Assembly (NCBI RefSeq): GCF_029962605.1
Contig: NZ_CP124750.1
Span: forward strand, 744,001-808,000
Length of the DNA: 64,000 nucleotides
Direction of reading: 5' to 3'
From: Serratia sarumanii
Lineage (GTDB): Bacteria > Pseudomonadota > Gammaproteobacteria > Enterobacterales > Enterobacteriaceae
A program made the translations under genes and the position numbers. Shown here one piece after another: positions 22,623 through 33,677 of this stretch. The first letter of the stretch is position 1. The number at the start of each line of letters is the position of its first letter. The notes under the pieces are model-generated. The model was not told where the DNA came from. It did not search any database and saw only the letters and a list, made by a program, of their open reading frames with translations.

Positions 22623-22984
22623 GGTGTTAGGTGCATCCGATGTTCATAAAAAAATAATAGTCGAATCATAAAGCGATCGCGCAGAAGTGCAAGTCGGCAG
22701 GCGGCGCTTGCGCGTCGGCACCGTTCGGGCGGCGAGAAAAAGCGCAGCGGCACGGCAAAAATGAGCGGGCAATCACACTGCGATTATGCAGGTAAATTTG
22801 TCGGATTGTAGCGTAAATAAAGGCGAATTCGCAGTCTTGTTCGGCGATTATTAGCGCGTATTATAACGTCACTGGAACTGGCATTAATCTCGCCGCCGTC
22901 TTTTTGCGCCACTGGAAAGCCGTCGGGCAGAGATTCGAACATCCTCCTTGCGATCCGTCGCCATTAACCAGGAAATCATAAGTC
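22623..22984. other. coaE-guaC divergent intergenic region (362 bases)
   Basis: No gene is seen. It holds the upstream regions of coaE (minus) and guaC (plus): an A/T-rich patch at 22,648-22,672 next to coaE, a GC-rich middle, and a candidate guaC promoter at 22,837-22,864. A T-loop-like GATTCGAACATCC at 22,931 is not part of a tRNA fold. Confidence 0.7.
22837..22864 (+). promoter_or_regulatory. Candidate guaC promoter
   Basis: TTGTTC (22837-22842), a 16-base spacer and TATTAT (22859-22864), about 120 bases before guaC. This implies a long leader. Pattern match only. Confidence 0.4.
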
Positions 22985-24028
22985 ATGCGTATTGAAGAAG
23001 ATTTGAAGTTGGGCTTTAAAGACGTGTTGATCCGCCCTAAGCGCTCCACGCTGAAAAGCCGTTCCGAGGTTGAACTGGAACGTCAGTTTACCTTCAAGCA
23101 TTCAGGTTGCAGCTGGTCCGGCGTGCCGATTATCGCCGCCAACATGGACACGGTGGGCACCTTCCGCATGGCAGAGGCCCTGGCTTCTTTCGACGTTCTC
23201 ACCGCCGTACACAAACATTACAGCGTCGAGCAATGGGCTGACTTCGTGCAGCGCATGCCGGAATCGGTGCTGCGCCACGTGATGGTGTCCACCGGCACCT
23301 CCGAAGCCGACTTCGCCAAAATGCAGCAGATCCTGGCTCTGTCTCCGGCGCTGAAATTCATCTGCATCGACGTGGCCAACGGCTACTCTGAACACTTCGT
23401 CGCCTTCCTGCAGAAAGCGCGCGAAGCCTGCCCGAATCACGTGATCTGCGCCGGCAACGTAGTGACCGGCGAGATGGTGGAAGAGCTGATCCTCTCCGGC
23501 GCCGACATCGTTAAGGTTGGCATCGGCCCGGGCTCAGTCTGTACTACCCGCGTGAAGACCGGCGTGGGCTACCCGCAGCTGTCGGCGGTGATTGAATGCG
23601 CCGATGCTGCCCACGGGCTGGGCGGCCAAATCGTCAGCGACGGCGGCTGCTCGGTGCCGGGCGACGTCGCTAAAGCCTTCGGCGGCGGCGCTGACTTCGT
23701 GATGCTGGGCGGCATGCTGGCCGGCCACGACGAGTGTGAAGGCACCGTGGTGGAAGAGAACGGCGAAAAGTTCATGCTGTTCTACGGCATGAGCTCCGAG
23801 TCGGCGATGAAGCGCCACGTCGGCGGCGTGGCGGAGTATCGCGCGGCCGAAGGCAAAACCGTCAAGCTGCCGCTGCGCGGCGAGGTGGAGTTTACCGTGC
23901 GCGATATCCTCGGCGGCCTGCGCTCTGCTTGCACCTACGTTGGCGCCGAGCGCCTGAAAGAGCTGACCAAGCGCACCACCTTTATCCGCGTGGCGGAGCA
24001 GGAAAACCGCGTCTTCGGCAGCAAATAA
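22985..24028 (+). CDS. guaC: GMP reductase GuaC
   Basis: 347 aa. It converts GMP to IMP with NADPH in purine salvage. The IMPDH/GMPR catalytic loop [11 protein letters not shown] (cysteine near residue 186) and the phosphate-binding [21 protein letters not shown] are present. There is no CBS domain, which separates it from IMP dehydrogenase. The start [20 protein letters not shown] is standard. Confidence 0.97.
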   Translation: MRIEEDLKLGFKDVLIRPKRSTLKSRSEVELERQFTFKHSGCSWSGVPIIAANMDTVGTFRMAEALASFDVLTAVHKHYSVEQWADFVQRMPESVLRHVMVSTGTSEADFAKMQQILALSPALKFICIDVANGYSEHFVAFLQKAREACPNHVICAGNVVTGEMVEELILSGADIVKVGIGPGSVCTTRVKTGVGYPQLSAVIECADAAHGLGGQIVSDGGCSVPGDVAKAFGGGADFVMLGGMLAGHDECEGTVVEENGEKFMLFYGMSSESAMKRHVGGVAEYRAAEGKTVKLPLRGEVEFTVRDILGGLRSACTYVGAERLKELTKRTTFIRVAEQENRVFGSK

Positions 24029-24043
24029 GCCGCACCTTGCATT

Positions 24044-24082
24044 CGGGCGTCGCGTACCGCGGCGCCCGCTATCCTCTTTTTT
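24044..24082 (+). terminator. Likely guaC terminator
   Basis: CGGGCGTCGCG-TAC-CGCGGCGCCCG (24044-24068) forms an 11-base stem with one wobble. Six T (24077-24082) follow after eight bases. The gap between stem and T-run makes it less than ideal. Confidence 0.6.
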
Positions 24083-25280
24083 ATCCCAGCACGCTGCCCA
24101 GTTGAAAGATAGGCAGGTACATGGCGATCACCAAAGCGCCGACAATCCCGCCCACCACCAGCATCAGCAGCGGCTCCAGCGTTTGCGCCAGCGTATCGGC
24201 CAGCTCGTGCGTCTGCCGTTCATACCACTGCGCCAATTTATCCAGCAAGACGTCCAGCGAGCCCGATTCTTCGCCCACCCGCACCAGCTGCCGGCACAGC
24301 GGCGGAAACAGCGGTTGCAGGGCGAGGGCGTGATGAAACGCCTCGCCTTCGGCGAGCTGCCGCTGCACCTGCTCCAGCGCCTGTCGGTACAGCAGATGGT
24401 CGGCCGCCAGCGCCGCCGCGTTCAACCCTTCCACCAGCGTCAGCCCCGCGCGTTGGGTCATGGTCAGAATACGAAAGGTTTGGCTCAGCGCGCCGCCGCT
24501 CACCAGCCGGGCGATCAGCGGCAGGCGCAGCAAGGCGGCCTGCTCACGTCGGCGCCACGGCGGGCGCGGATGCAGCCAGCGGCAATAGCCGAACAGCAAT
24601 GCGCCGAGCAGCAGCGCCAAATAGGGGCCAACGGCGATCAGCAGCGCGGACAACCCCAATAACCCTTGGGTAAACCAGGGCAGCGGCGCATCGAACGACT
24701 GATAAACCTTGGCGAATTCCGGCAGCACCATCACCAGCATCAGCACGCTGACCAGCAGCGCCACCGCACAGATGAAGAGGGGATAGCGCAGCGCTTTGGT
24801 CACTTTGCGGCGCAGCAGCAGCTGGGCTTCCTGCTGTTGCGCCAGCTGCAGGCAGCAGCGATCGAGATTGCCGGTTAGCTCGCCGATGGCGATCAGTTGG
24901 CGATAGATAAGTGGAAAAACGCCTGGCTGCGCGGCAAGGGTTTCGGAGAGCGGCTGCCCTTCGCGCACCTGTTCTGCCAACTGGCGCAACAGGCAACGCC
25001 AGGCCGCCGAAGGGTGCTCTGCCGCCAGAAGCTGCAGCGTATTGACCAGCGGCAACCCGGCCTGCAGCAGGGTGGCGAGTTGGCGGGTGAAGTGGATCAA
25101 AGGTTCTCCGCGCCACTGGCCGGGCGTGACGCGTTTGCCGTGCCCGATCCGCCAGGGTTGCATACCTTGCTCAATCAGTAACCGGCTCACCTGCCGTTTT
25201 TCATCGCTCATCAGTTCGCCGCGGCGCAGGGCGCCCTGGGCGTCGAAAGCCTGCCAAAGAAACAGCCGGCGCGCTTTCAT
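24081..25280 (-). CDS. hofC: Type IV pilus platform protein HofC (PilC/GspF family)
   Basis: 399 aa polytopic inner-membrane assembly protein. It has two T2SF domains (about residues 65-190 and 265-390), each ending in membrane helices; FTRQLATLLQAGLPLV and GEESGSLDVLLDKLA are typical. The start overlaps the hofB stop as ATGA. Together with hofB and ppdD it forms a type IV pilus core; the remaining hof genes and the prepilin peptidase are not in this window. Confidence 0.94.
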   Translation of the reverse strand: MKARRLFLWQAFDAQGALRRGELMSDEKRQVSRLLIEQGMQPWRIGHGKRVTPGQWRGEPLIHFTRQLATLLQAGLPLVNTLQLLAAEHPSAAWRCLLRQLAEQVREGQPLSETLAAQPGVFPLIYRQLIAIGELTGNLDRCCLQLAQQQEAQLLLRRKVTKALRYPLFICAVALLVSVLMLVMVLPEFAKVYQSFDAPLPWFTQGLLGLSALLIAVGPYLALLLGALLFGYCRWLHPRPPWRRREQAALLRLPLIARLVSGGALSQTFRILTMTQRAGLTLVEGLNAAALAADHLLYRQALEQVQRQLAEGEAFHHALALQPLFPPLCRQLVRVGEESGSLDVLLDKLAQWYERQTHELADTLAQTLEPLLMLVVGGIVGALVIAMYLPIFQLGSVLG

Positions 25281-26719
25281 GGCGCGGTTACGCCGAGCTG
25301 GACGACGTCGATCACGCGGTACAGCTCTTCCAGCGAGGTCGCGCCTTCGCTGGCCAGCGCCAGGCCCGCCTGCAGCAGCGAAAGCTGCCCCTGCTCGCGG
25401 GCGACATCCGCCAGCCGGCTGGGCGCGGCGTTCGCCAGCAACGCCGCCTGTATTTCCGGCGTAATGGCCAACAGCTCATACACGCCGATGCGCCCATAGT
25501 AGCCGCCGAAGCAATGCTCGCAGCCGTCGGCGCGCCAGGCGGTCAGCGGCTCCGGCCAGACCGAGGCAGGAAAATGCGTCGGCTGGCTGTGCGGGTAGCG
25601 GCAGTGGCGACACAGCCTGCGCACCAGCCGCTGTGCGATGACCAGCTTCAGGCAGCCGGCGAGCAGGTAGCCGGGGATACCCATGTGCATCAGGCGCGTC
25701 AGGGTTTCGCCGGTGGAGTTGGTATGCAGCGTCGACAGCACCAGGTGGCCGGTTTGCGCGGCCTTGACCGCGATCTCGGCGGTTTCCGCATCGCGGATCT
25801 CGCCGATCATGATGACATCCGGATCCTGGCGCAGCAGGGCGCGCAGCACCCGGGCGAAGCTCAGCTCGGTTTTGGCGTTGATCTGGGTTTGATTGACGCC
25901 GAACAGCGGTATCTCGACAGGATCTTCGACGCTGCACAGGTTGCTTTGCGCATCGTTCAACTGGCGCAGGCCGCTGTACAGCGTTACCGTCTTGCCGCTG
26001 CCGGTCGGGCCGGTCACCAGGATCAAACCTTGCGGGCAGGCCAGCGCCGCCGCGTAGCGCGCCAGATCCGCTCGGCTCATGCCCAGTTGATCCAGCGGCA
26101 GCTCCTGCTGTTCGCCCTGCTGAACGCGCAGCACCACCTTTTCGCCGTGCAGCGTCGGCAGAGTGGCGATACGCATGGCATAGCGCGCGCCGTCCAGCGT
26201 CAGGCTGAGCTGCCCGTCCTGAGGCTGACGGCGCTCGGTGATATCCAGCTGGCCGAGGATCTTCAGCCGGGCGATGAGGCGTGCGGTCAGCTGGGGTGAC
26301 GGCGAGGCGAGGGTTTGCAGCACGCCGTCGATGCGCAGGCGAATGCGAAAATGCTGCCGAAAGGGCTCGAAGTGGACGTCCGAGGCGCGACGCTGAATGG
26401 CCAGGCGCAGCGTCTGGTTGATGAACTGCACCACCGGCGCGTCGCCGTCGTCGGGGTAGGCGATGTCGGCGCTGTCTTCTTCGGCCGCCAGCGGCGCCGG
26501 TAGCGGTTCCTGGCGTTGGTTCAGCGCCTGCTCCAGCCTGGCCGCCGGCCATTGCTCCAGATGGATGCGCTTGCCGGTGGCGAAACGCAGCGCCGCCAGC
26601 AGCCCTTGCGGCGCCTCTTCGTTGAGGGCGATCGTCAGGGTGGTCGGATCTTCGTTCAGCGCCAGCGCCTGATAGCGCCGGCACAGGGCGTGAACTTCTT
26701 CGCTGATTTGCGCGTTCAT
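25277..26719 (-). CDS. hofB: Type IV pilus assembly ATPase HofB (PilB/GspE family)
   Basis: 480 aa cytoplasmic hexameric ATPase that powers pilus extension. Walker A GPTGSGKT, an Asp box, Walker B (PDVIMIGEIRDAETAEIAVKA) and a tetracysteine zinc site (CRHC...CEHC) are all intact. I start at ATG 26719 (MNAQISEEVHALCRRY). The frame extends further upstream, but that part overlaps ppdD. The gene begins five bases after ppdD. Confidence 0.94.
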   Translation of the reverse strand: MNAQISEEVHALCRRYQALALNEDPTTLTIALNEEAPQGLLAALRFATGKRIHLEQWPAARLEQALNQRQEPLPAPLAAEEDSADIAYPDDGDAPVVQFINQTLRLAIQRRASDVHFEPFRQHFRIRLRIDGVLQTLASPSPQLTARLIARLKILGQLDITERRQPQDGQLSLTLDGARYAMRIATLPTLHGEKVVLRVQQGEQQELPLDQLGMSRADLARYAAALACPQGLILVTGPTGSGKTVTLYSGLRQLNDAQSNLCSVEDPVEIPLFGVNQTQINAKTELSFARVLRALLRQDPDVIMIGEIRDAETAEIAVKAAQTGHLVLSTLHTNSTGETLTRLMHMGIPGYLLAGCLKLVIAQRLVRRLCRHCRYPHSQPTHFPASVWPEPLTAWRADGCEHCFGGYYGRIGVYELLAITPEIQAALLANAAPSRLADVAREQGQLSLLQAGLALASEGATSLEELYRVIDVVQLGVTAP

Positions 26720-26724
26720 CGCCG

Positions 26725-27162
26725 TTACTCCGCCGCGTTGTCGAAGCGGAAGACTTCCTGGCACACTTCAACCAGCGTTGCGTTTTCGCTGCTGCACAGC
26801 CGGCTCCAGCGGGTCAGCCCATCGGCGTTCGCTTTGGGGGTTAATGCCACCGCCAGCCCCTGCAGCGTTTGGGTGCCGGTCAGCGTGATCACGCCTTTGA
26901 CGACTTTCACCCCGCTGACGTAACGCGACGTGCCGCCGGTGGGAATGCCTTTGCTGCCGGCTTCACAGCCGGTGGGGGCGCCTTCGTCCAGGACACACAG
27001 CTCGACCGCCAGTTTGTACGGCGACATGGTTTGCAGCATGTCGGTCATCGCCGCTTTCTGGATGTAGCGCTGGTAGGCGGGAATGCCGATGGCGCTGAGG
27101 ATGGCGATGATGGCGATCACCACCATCAGTTCTATCAGGGTAAAGCCGCGTTGCGTTTCCAT
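26725..27162 (-). CDS. ppdD: Major type IV prepilin PpdD
   Basis: 145 aa type IVa prepilin. METQRG is the leader, cleaved before Phe7 of FTLIELMVVIAIIAIL, with the conserved Glu at +5 of the mature chain. Cysteines in ELCVLDEG and PTGCEAG, and in RLCSSEN and VEVC, could form the disulfides of the globular head. I start at ATG 27162 with GGAGGAGA upstream; longer readings add an Arg/Pro-rich extension. First gene of ppdD-hofB-hofC. Confidence 0.95.
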   Translation of the reverse strand: METQRGFTLIELMVVIAIIAILSAIGIPAYQRYIQKAAMTDMLQTMSPYKLAVELCVLDEGAPTGCEAGSKGIPTGGTSRYVSGVKVVKGVITLTGTQTLQGLAVALTPKANADGLTRWSRLCSSENATLVEVCQEVFRFDNAAE

Positions 27163-27321
27163 GCGTTGTCTCCTCCATAAGGGTGTGGAAGGCAACGGTA
27201 GCGGTTTGCGCGGGGGCACGGCGAGGGGCTTTTGCGCGTTTCTCGGCGCGCTTCCATCAGTAATGACGTTGTTTGCAGCGGTGAATAAAAGGGTGCGAGG
27301 GGCTTCGCAATTTTACGGTAA

Positions 27322-27345
27322 CGCCCCCGGCAGCGGCCGGGGGCG
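27322..27345 (-). terminator. GC-rich hairpin after nadC
   Basis: A perfect 10-base stem (CGCCCCCGGC / GCCGGGGGCG, loop of four) lies just past the nadC stop. On the minus strand it is followed by TTACCGTAAAATT, not a clean T-run. It probably marks the nadC 3' end. Confidence 0.55.
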
Positions 27346-27351
27346 AGGGGA

Positions 27352-28263
<912 letters not shown>

Positions 28264-28326
28264 TTAGATCGTAGGGGAACATGCTACTCTGTTGCAGGAA
28301 TAAGTACCACCGCAGAGAGGTGTCTG

Positions 28327-28923
28327 ATGCAGTTGGAAAATGGCTGGATTATCGGGGTGACGCGAGTGGTCTCGCCGCACTGCGATCGGCGCCCGGATGA
28401 CGAGCCGCCGTCGCTGCTGGTCATCCACAACATCAGCCTGCCGCCCGGCGAGTTCGGCGGCCCCTATATCGACCAGTTGTTTACCGGCACGCTCGATCCC
28501 GCACAGCATCCCTATTTTGCCGAGATCCATCAGCTGCGGGTGTCGGCGCACTGCCTGATCCGCCGCGACTGGGAGATCGTGCAGTACGTGCCCTTCGACC
28601 AGCGCGCCTGGCACGCGGGCGTTTCCCTGTATCAGGGGCGCGACCGGTGCAACGATTTCTCCATCGGCATCGAGCTGGAAGGCACCGATCAGTTACCCTA
28701 CACCGAGGCGCAATACCGCGCGCTGCAGGCGGTCACCGCGCTGCTGGCCGAACATTATCCGCCGCTGGTGGCCAATATCGCCGGGCATTGCGATATCGCC
28801 CCCGGCCGCAAGACCGATCCCGGGCCGGCGTTCGATTGGGATCGCTATCTGGCATCTCTGGAACAACGCGGCGCGCCCGCCGACGCTATGCTTGAGACAA
28901 GAAAAAGGGAGAGGAATCGCTAA
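28327..28923 (+). CDS. ampD: 1,6-anhydro-N-acetylmuramyl-L-alanine amidase AmpD
   Basis: 198 aa cytoplasmic zinc amidase of peptidoglycan recycling. By removing anhydro-muropeptides it also keeps AmpR-controlled beta-lactamase genes silent in species that have them. Zinc ligands fit His in [15 protein letters not shown] and the pair in [18 protein letters not shown] start at ATG 28327; the longer frame upstream runs into nadC. The C-terminal tail is about 15 residues longer than in E. coli. The stop shares one base with ampE. Confidence 0.96.
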   Translation: MQLENGWIIGVTRVVSPHCDRRPDDEPPSLLVIHNISLPPGEFGGPYIDQLFTGTLDPAQHPYFAEIHQLRVSAHCLIRRDWEIVQYVPFDQRAWHAGVSLYQGRDRCNDFSIGIELEGTDQLPYTEAQYRALQAVTALLAEHYPPLVANIAGHCDIAPGRKTDPGPAFDWDRYLASLEQRGAPADAMLETRKRERNR

Positions 28924-29777
28924 TGACGCTGTTTACGCTGTTGCTGGTTTTGGCCTGGGAGCGCCTGTTTAAGCTGGGAGAACACTGGCAGCTGGATCAC
29001 CGTCTCGAAGTGGTGTTTCAGCGGCTGCATCGGGTTTCGCTGGCGCAGACGCTGGCGATGACCGCCGCCTGGATGGTGATCGTCTGGGGCGTTCTGTGGC
29101 TGTCGCACGGGTTGTTCTTCGGCGTGGTGACGCTGCTGCTGTGGATCGTCATCGATCTGCTGTGCGTCGGCGCCGGCATCAAGCGCAAACACTACCGCGC
29201 CTACCTGAAAGCGGCGCGGCAGGGCGATACCCACGCCAGCGATCAGATGGCGGAAGAGCTGGCGTTGATCCACGGTTTGCCGGTGGACTGCAGCGAAGAG
29301 CTGCGCCTGCGCGAGCTGCAAAACGCGCTGCTGTGGATCAACTTCCGTTATTATCTAGCGCCGCTGTTCTGGTTCGTGGTCTTTGGGCCTTACGGGCCGA
29401 TCGCGCTGGCGGGATATGCCTTCCTGCGCGCCTATCAAACCTGGCTGGCGCGCCACAATACGCCGCTGGAGCGTTCGCAATCGGGCATCGATCACCTGCT
29501 GAACTGGCTGGACTGGATCCCGGTGCGCTTGGCCGGGGTGGCCTATGCGCTGTTCGGCCACGGCGAGCGGGCGCTGCCGGCCTGGTTCGCCTCGCTGGGG
29601 GATCGGCATTCATCGTCGTATCAGGTGCTGACGCGGCTGGCGCAGTTCTCGCTGGCGCGCGATCCGCATATGGATCCGGTGCAAACGCCGCGGGCGGCGG
29701 TGACGCTGGCGCGCAAGGTGACAATGATCATCGTGGTGGTGGTGGCGCTGTTGACCATTTACGGCACGCTGCTTTAA
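28923..29777 (+). CDS. ampE: Inner-membrane regulatory protein AmpE
   Basis: 284 aa membrane protein with four clear hydrophobic segments (about residues 45-65, 68-90, 140-165 and 265-283). It is encoded with ampD in enterobacteria. It resembles the CobD/CbiB-like fold and has been linked to beta-lactamase induction, but its reaction is unknown. Its start shares a base with the ampD stop (TAATG). Confidence 0.94.
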   Translation: MTLFTLLLVLAWERLFKLGEHWQLDHRLEVVFQRLHRVSLAQTLAMTAAWMVIVWGVLWLSHGLFFGVVTLLLWIVIDLLCVGAGIKRKHYRAYLKAARQGDTHASDQMAEELALIHGLPVDCSEELRLRELQNALLWINFRYYLAPLFWFVVFGPYGPIALAGYAFLRAYQTWLARHNTPLERSQSGIDHLLNWLDWIPVRLAGVAYALFGHGERALPAWFASLGDRHSSSYQVLTRLAQFSLARDPHMDPVQTPRAAVTLARKVTMIIVVVVALLTIYGTLL

Positions 29778-29792
29778 GCGGCAGCGAAAAGC

Positions 29793-29821
29793 AAAACGGG
29801 CGCCGAGGCGCCCGTTTTTTT
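29793..29821. terminator. Bidirectional terminator, ampE / hemL
   Basis: AAACGGGCGC-CGAG-GCGCCCGTTT followed by T-rich sequence on + and preceded by A-rich sequence, so it can work for both convergent genes. Confidence 0.85.
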
Positions 29822-29837
29822 GGCCATTCGGCCGGGA

Positions 29838-31127
29838 TTACAGCTTGGCAAAGCAGCGACGCGCGGCGTCGATGGTGCGCTGAATGTCTTCCTTGCTGTG
29901 CGCCACGGACATGAAGCCCGCTTCGAAGGCGGACGGCGCCAGATACACCCCTTCTTCCAGCATCAGATGGAAGAAGAGCTTGAAGCGTTCCACGTCGCAC
30001 TGCATCACGTCCTGGTAGCAGGTGACCGCCGGCGCGTCGGTGAAGAACAGGCCGAACATGCCGCCGACGTTGTTGACCACCAGCGGGATATTCTCTTCCT
30101 GCGCCGCGTGCAGCAGGCCAGCGGCCAGCATCTCGGTCAGTTCGGTCAGCGTCTGGTGCACGCCCACCTGCGACACTTCGGTCAGGCAGGCATAGCCCGC
30201 CGCCATGGCGATCGGGTTGCCGGACAGGGTGCCCGCCTGGTAGACCGGGCCGGTCGGCGCCAGCGCGTCCATCACGTCGCGGCGGCCGCCGAAGGCGCCC
30301 ACCGGCATGCCGCCGCCGATAATTTTGCCGAGGCAGGTCAGATCCGGCTCGACGCCGTAATAGGACTGTGCGCCGGCCAGCGCCACGCGGAAGCCGGTCA
30401 TCACTTCATCGATGATTAAGAGCGCGCCGTACTTGTCGCACAGCGCGCGCAGGCCCGGCAGGAATTCCGGCAGCGGCGGCACGCAGTTCATGTTGCCGGC
30501 GACCGGCTCGACGATGATACAGGCGATCTCGGACGGGTACTGCTCGAAGGCGGCCCGCACCGAATCCAGGTCGTTATAGGTGCAGGTCAGGGTGTGCTTG
30601 GCGAAATCTGCCGGCACGCCCGGTGAGTTCGGCTGGCCGAGGGTCAGCGCACCGGAACCGGCTTTCACCAGCAGGCAGTCGGCGTGGCCGTGGTAGCAGC
30701 CTTCGAACTTGATGATTTTGTCGCGGTTGGTGTAGCCGCGCGCCAGGCGGATGGCGCTCATGGTGGCTTCGGTGCCCGAGTTCACCATGCGCACCATATC
30801 CATCGTCGGCACCAGCTCGGTGACCAGCTGCGCCATTTTGACTTCCATCTCGGTCGGCGCGCCGAAGCTCAGGCCGCGCTGCGCCGCTTCGATCACCGCG
30901 TCGCGGATCGCCGGGTGGTTGTGCCCCAGCACCATCGGCCCCCAGGAACCGACATAGTCGATATAGGCCTTGCCGTCGGCATCGAACAGATAAGCCCCGT
31001 CTGCCCGCTCGATAAACAGCGGCACACCGCCCACGCCGGTGAATGCACGCACCGGAGAGTTCACCCCGCCGGGGATCAACTGTTGCGCCTGGGCGTACAG
31101 ACTTTCGGACTTGCTGTGTAGGCTCAT
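29838..31127 (-). CDS. hemL: Glutamate-1-semialdehyde 2,1-aminomutase HemL
   Basis: 429 aa PLP enzyme that makes 5-aminolevulinate in the C5 heme pathway. The PLP-lysine motif [19 protein letters not shown] (about residues 262-280) and the N-terminal [16 protein letters not shown] are standard. Length matches the family. It diverges from clcA. Confidence 0.97.
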   Translation of the reverse strand: MSLHSKSESLYAQAQQLIPGGVNSPVRAFTGVGGVPLFIERADGAYLFDADGKAYIDYVGSWGPMVLGHNHPAIRDAVIEAAQRGLSFGAPTEMEVKMAQLVTELVPTMDMVRMVNSGTEATMSAIRLARGYTNRDKIIKFEGCYHGHADCLLVKAGSGALTLGQPNSPGVPADFAKHTLTCTYNDLDSVRAAFEQYPSEIACIIVEPVAGNMNCVPPLPEFLPGLRALCDKYGALLIIDEVMTGFRVALAGAQSYYGVEPDLTCLGKIIGGGMPVGAFGGRRDVMDALAPTGPVYQAGTLSGNPIAMAAGYACLTEVSQVGVHQTLTELTEMLAAGLLHAAQEENIPLVVNNVGGMFGLFFTDAPAVTCYQDVMQCDVERFKLFFHLMLEEGVYLAPSAFEAGFMSVAHSKEDIQRTIDAARRCFAKL

Positions 31128-31301
31128 AAATCGGCTCCTGGATTCTCTTTTGAATGATTTGACCGCGCTATTCTAGAGGAGAGCGCCGCGTTATGAAACG
31201 ATCACAGTCAGATACCATTAACGGCAGCGCCCGCCGCCGGGTTGGGGTAGAATAACCGCCTTGCCTATTTGTATTACAAATTACCTAACGAATTACTCGC
31301 G

Positions 31302-32741
31302 ATGACGGAATCACAATCACAGCCAGTCGGGACGTTGAGCCCGCGTCTTAGCCGCAGCGATGCGGTGCGTCAGTTTATTCGCCGCGATAAAACGCCGGTG
31401 GCGATCCTGGTGATGGCCGCGCTGGTGGGGACGCTGGCCGGTTTGCTCGGCGTGGCCTTCGATAAGGCGGTGGAGTGGGTGCAGCAGCAGCGGCTGGCTT
31501 CGCTGGCGCAGGTCGCCGACTCCTGGATCCTGGTGTGGCCGCTGGCGTTTATCCTGTCTGCCGCGCTGGCGGCGCTGGGCTATTACCTGGTGCGGCGCTT
31601 TGCCCCTGAGGCGGGCGGCTCGGGCATTCCGGAGATCGAAGGCGCGCTGGAGGAGCTGCGGCCGGTGCGCTGGTGGCGCGTGATCCCGGTGAAATTCATC
31701 GGCGGCATGGGCACGCTGGGGGCGGGCATGGTGCTGGGGCGCGAAGGGCCCACGGTGCAAATGGGTGGCAACGTCGGGCGCATGGTATTGGACGTGCTGC
31801 GCATTCGCGGCGCCGAGGCGCGTCATACGCTGCTGGCGACCGGAGCCGCCGCGGGGCTGTCTGCCGCCTTCAATGCGCCGCTGGCCGGCATCTTGTTCAT
31901 CATCGAAGAGATGCGGCCGCAGTTCCGCTACAACCTGATCTCGATTAAAGCGGTGTTTATCGGCGTGATCATGTCGAGCGTGGTGTTCCAGCTGTTTAAC
32001 GGCCAGGGCTCGGTGATCGCGGTCGATAAACTTTCTTCGGCGCCCATTAATACCCTGTGGCTCTATCTGGTGCTGGGGGCGATATTCGGCGCGGTGGGCG
32101 TGGGATTCAACGCGCTGATCTTCCGCACTCAGGATATGTTTGCGCGCCTGCACGGCGGCAGAATGCGCAATGTCTTGCTGATGGGCGGGCTGCTCGGCGG
32201 CGTGTGCGGCATTCTGGGGCTGATCCAGCCGGAGGCGGCGGGCGGCGGCTTTGGGCTGATCCCGATCGCCGCGGCGGGCAATTACAGCGTCGGCATGTTG
32301 ATGTTCATCTTTATTACCCGCATCTTCACTACGCTGCTGTGCTTCGGCTCCGGCGCGCCGGGCGGCATCTTCGCGCCTATGCTGGCGCTGGGCACGCTGT
32401 TCGGCACCGCCTTCGGGCTGGCGGGGGCGCATCTGTTCCCGCAGTACGGCATCGAGGCGGGCACCTTCGCCATCGCCGGCATGGGGGCGCTGTTCGCCGC
32501 CACGGTGCGCGCCCCGCTGACCGGCATCGTGCTGGTGCTGGAAATGACCGACAACTACCAACTCATTTTACCGATGATCATCACCTGCCTCGGCGCCACG
32601 GTGGTGGCGCAGCTGCTCGGCGGCAAGCCGCTGTATTCGTCGATCCTGGCCCGCACGCTGCAAAGGCAGGAGGCGCAGCTGGTGCGGGAAGCGGCGGAGA
32701 AAACAGGTAAGGAAAATACAACAAATGCGGTGAATACTTGA
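31302..32741 (+). CDS. clcA: H+/Cl- exchange transporter ClcA
   Basis: 479 aa CLC antiporter of the inner membrane, used in extreme acid resistance. Selectivity-filter motifs [23 protein letters not shown] (gating glutamate) and GAPGGIFAP are intact. So is the proton glutamate in [14 protein letters not shown] start at ATG 31302 (MTESQSQPV), which gives a cytoplasmic tail of normal length. No good ribosome-binding site is visible, so the start is less certain than the identity. Confidence 0.95.
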   Translation: MTESQSQPVGTLSPRLSRSDAVRQFIRRDKTPVAILVMAALVGTLAGLLGVAFDKAVEWVQQQRLASLAQVADSWILVWPLAFILSAALAALGYYLVRRFAPEAGGSGIPEIEGALEELRPVRWWRVIPVKFIGGMGTLGAGMVLGREGPTVQMGGNVGRMVLDVLRIRGAEARHTLLATGAAAGLSAAFNAPLAGILFIIEEMRPQFRYNLISIKAVFIGVIMSSVVFQLFNGQGSVIAVDKLSSAPINTLWLYLVLGAIFGAVGVGFNALIFRTQDMFARLHGGRMRNVLLMGGLLGGVCGILGLIQPEAAGGGFGLIPIAAAGNYSVGMLMFIFITRIFTTLLCFGSGAPGGIFAPMLALGTLFGTAFGLAGAHLFPQYGIEAGTFAIAGMGALFAATVRAPLTGIVLVLEMTDNYQLILPMIITCLGATVVAQLLGGKPLYSSILARTLQRQEAQLVREAAEKTGKENTTNAVNT

Positions 32742-32830
32742 ACGCAACACTCAGGTATCGGATAATCGTTAATATTAATCAGGCAGCCATAGTAGCGATC
32801 TGATGCTGAACAATGTTGGGAGTAAAGAGT

Positions 32831-33175
32831 ATGAGTGATCAAACGGCACTGCCCCTGCAATTTACCGAGGCAGCAGCAAGCAAGGTTAAGTTCCTGATTG
32901 CTGACGAAGAAAATCCGAACCTTAAGCTGCGGGTTTACATTACCGGCGGCGGCTGCAGCGGATTCCAGTACGGCTTCACTTTTGACGACAAGGTCAACGA
33001 TGGCGATATGACCATCGAGAAGCAGGGCGTGGCGCTGGTGGTCGATCCGATGAGCCTGCAGTATCTGGTCGGCGGTTCGGTGGACTACACCGAAGGGCTG
33101 GAAGGGTCGCGCTTCGTGGTGACCAACCCGAATGCCAAAACCACCTGCGGTTGCGGTTCGTCGTTCAGCATTTGA
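32831..33175 (+). CDS. erpA: Iron-sulfur carrier ErpA
   Basis: 114 aa A-type carrier that delivers Fe-S clusters to apoproteins, including isoprenoid enzymes. The three cluster cysteines are in [10 protein letters not shown] and the C-terminal [11 protein letters not shown] start at ATG 32831 ([20 protein letters not shown]), with GGGAG upstream. Confidence 0.97.
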   Translation: MSDQTALPLQFTEAAASKVKFLIADEENPNLKLRVYITGGGCSGFQYGFTFDDKVNDGDMTIEKQGVALVVDPMSLQYLVGGSVDYTEGLEGSRFVVTNPNAKTTCGCGSSFSI

Positions 33176-33194
33176 GTTTGCCTGTCAGAATGTC

Positions 33195-33227
33195 AACCCG
33201 CTCGCCTTACGGCCGGCGGGTTTTTTT
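33195..33227 (+). terminator. Terminator after erpA
   Basis: AACCCGC (33195-33201) pairs with GCGGGTT (33216-33222) around a partly paired loop, followed by a run of seven T. Confidence 0.75.
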
Positions 33228-33231
33228 ATGC

Positions 33232-33462
33232 CTACCATTCCACGAGGATCACTTCCGCCCCGTTCTCCAGCGCCGGTTGGCGGGTAATGTTCGGCTGCGC
33301 CGCCGCATGGCTGCATTCGGCCCGTGGGGCGGCGGCCTCGAGGCGCACGGCGCATTGCGGTTCAATGGTCAGAGTAACGCCGATCCGGCCGTTGACGGCA
33401 TCGGCATGCGCGGCGCCACTCAGCAGGGCGCCACAGCAGGCAAGCAGGATTTTTTTCATCAT
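33232..33462 (-). CDS. Small exported protein of unknown function
   Basis: About 76 aa, product not recognised. It has a typical signal peptide (MMKKILLACCGALLSGAAHA, cleavage before DAVNG). A mature part of about 55 residues follows, with two cysteines (PQC and ECS). The segment GRIGVTLTIEPQCAVRL recalls the N-terminal strand of Csu/spore-coat-U-type pilin domains, but the rest is too short for a complete domain. The start could be either of two adjacent Met codons (33462 or 33459). It stands alone between erpA and yadS. Confidence 0.6.
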   Translation of the reverse strand: MMKKILLACCGALLSGAAHADAVNGRIGVTLTIEPQCAVRLEAAAPRAECSHAAAQPNITRQPALENGAEVILVEW

Positions 33463-33677
33463 TGCGGGAATAGCCATCCGTAAGCAATCTTGTGATGACT
33501 TATCGGCAAAAAGTTAAAAAGGTTTAACAGCGCGGGGAGGGGATTAACCTGCGGATAACAGAATTTTACATCGTCACTACGCTATTTATTGGGTGAAAAT
33601 AATACCACCAAGCCCGTTTTTAGTCTAATGAATCACTAAATGCGGCGTTGCCAAGCGCCGCCCCACAGGGCGACGGC

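Noticed and set aside
22925..22945. tRNA T-loop-like GATTCGAACATCC before guaC
   Set aside because: No acceptor, D or anticodon stem can be drawn around it.
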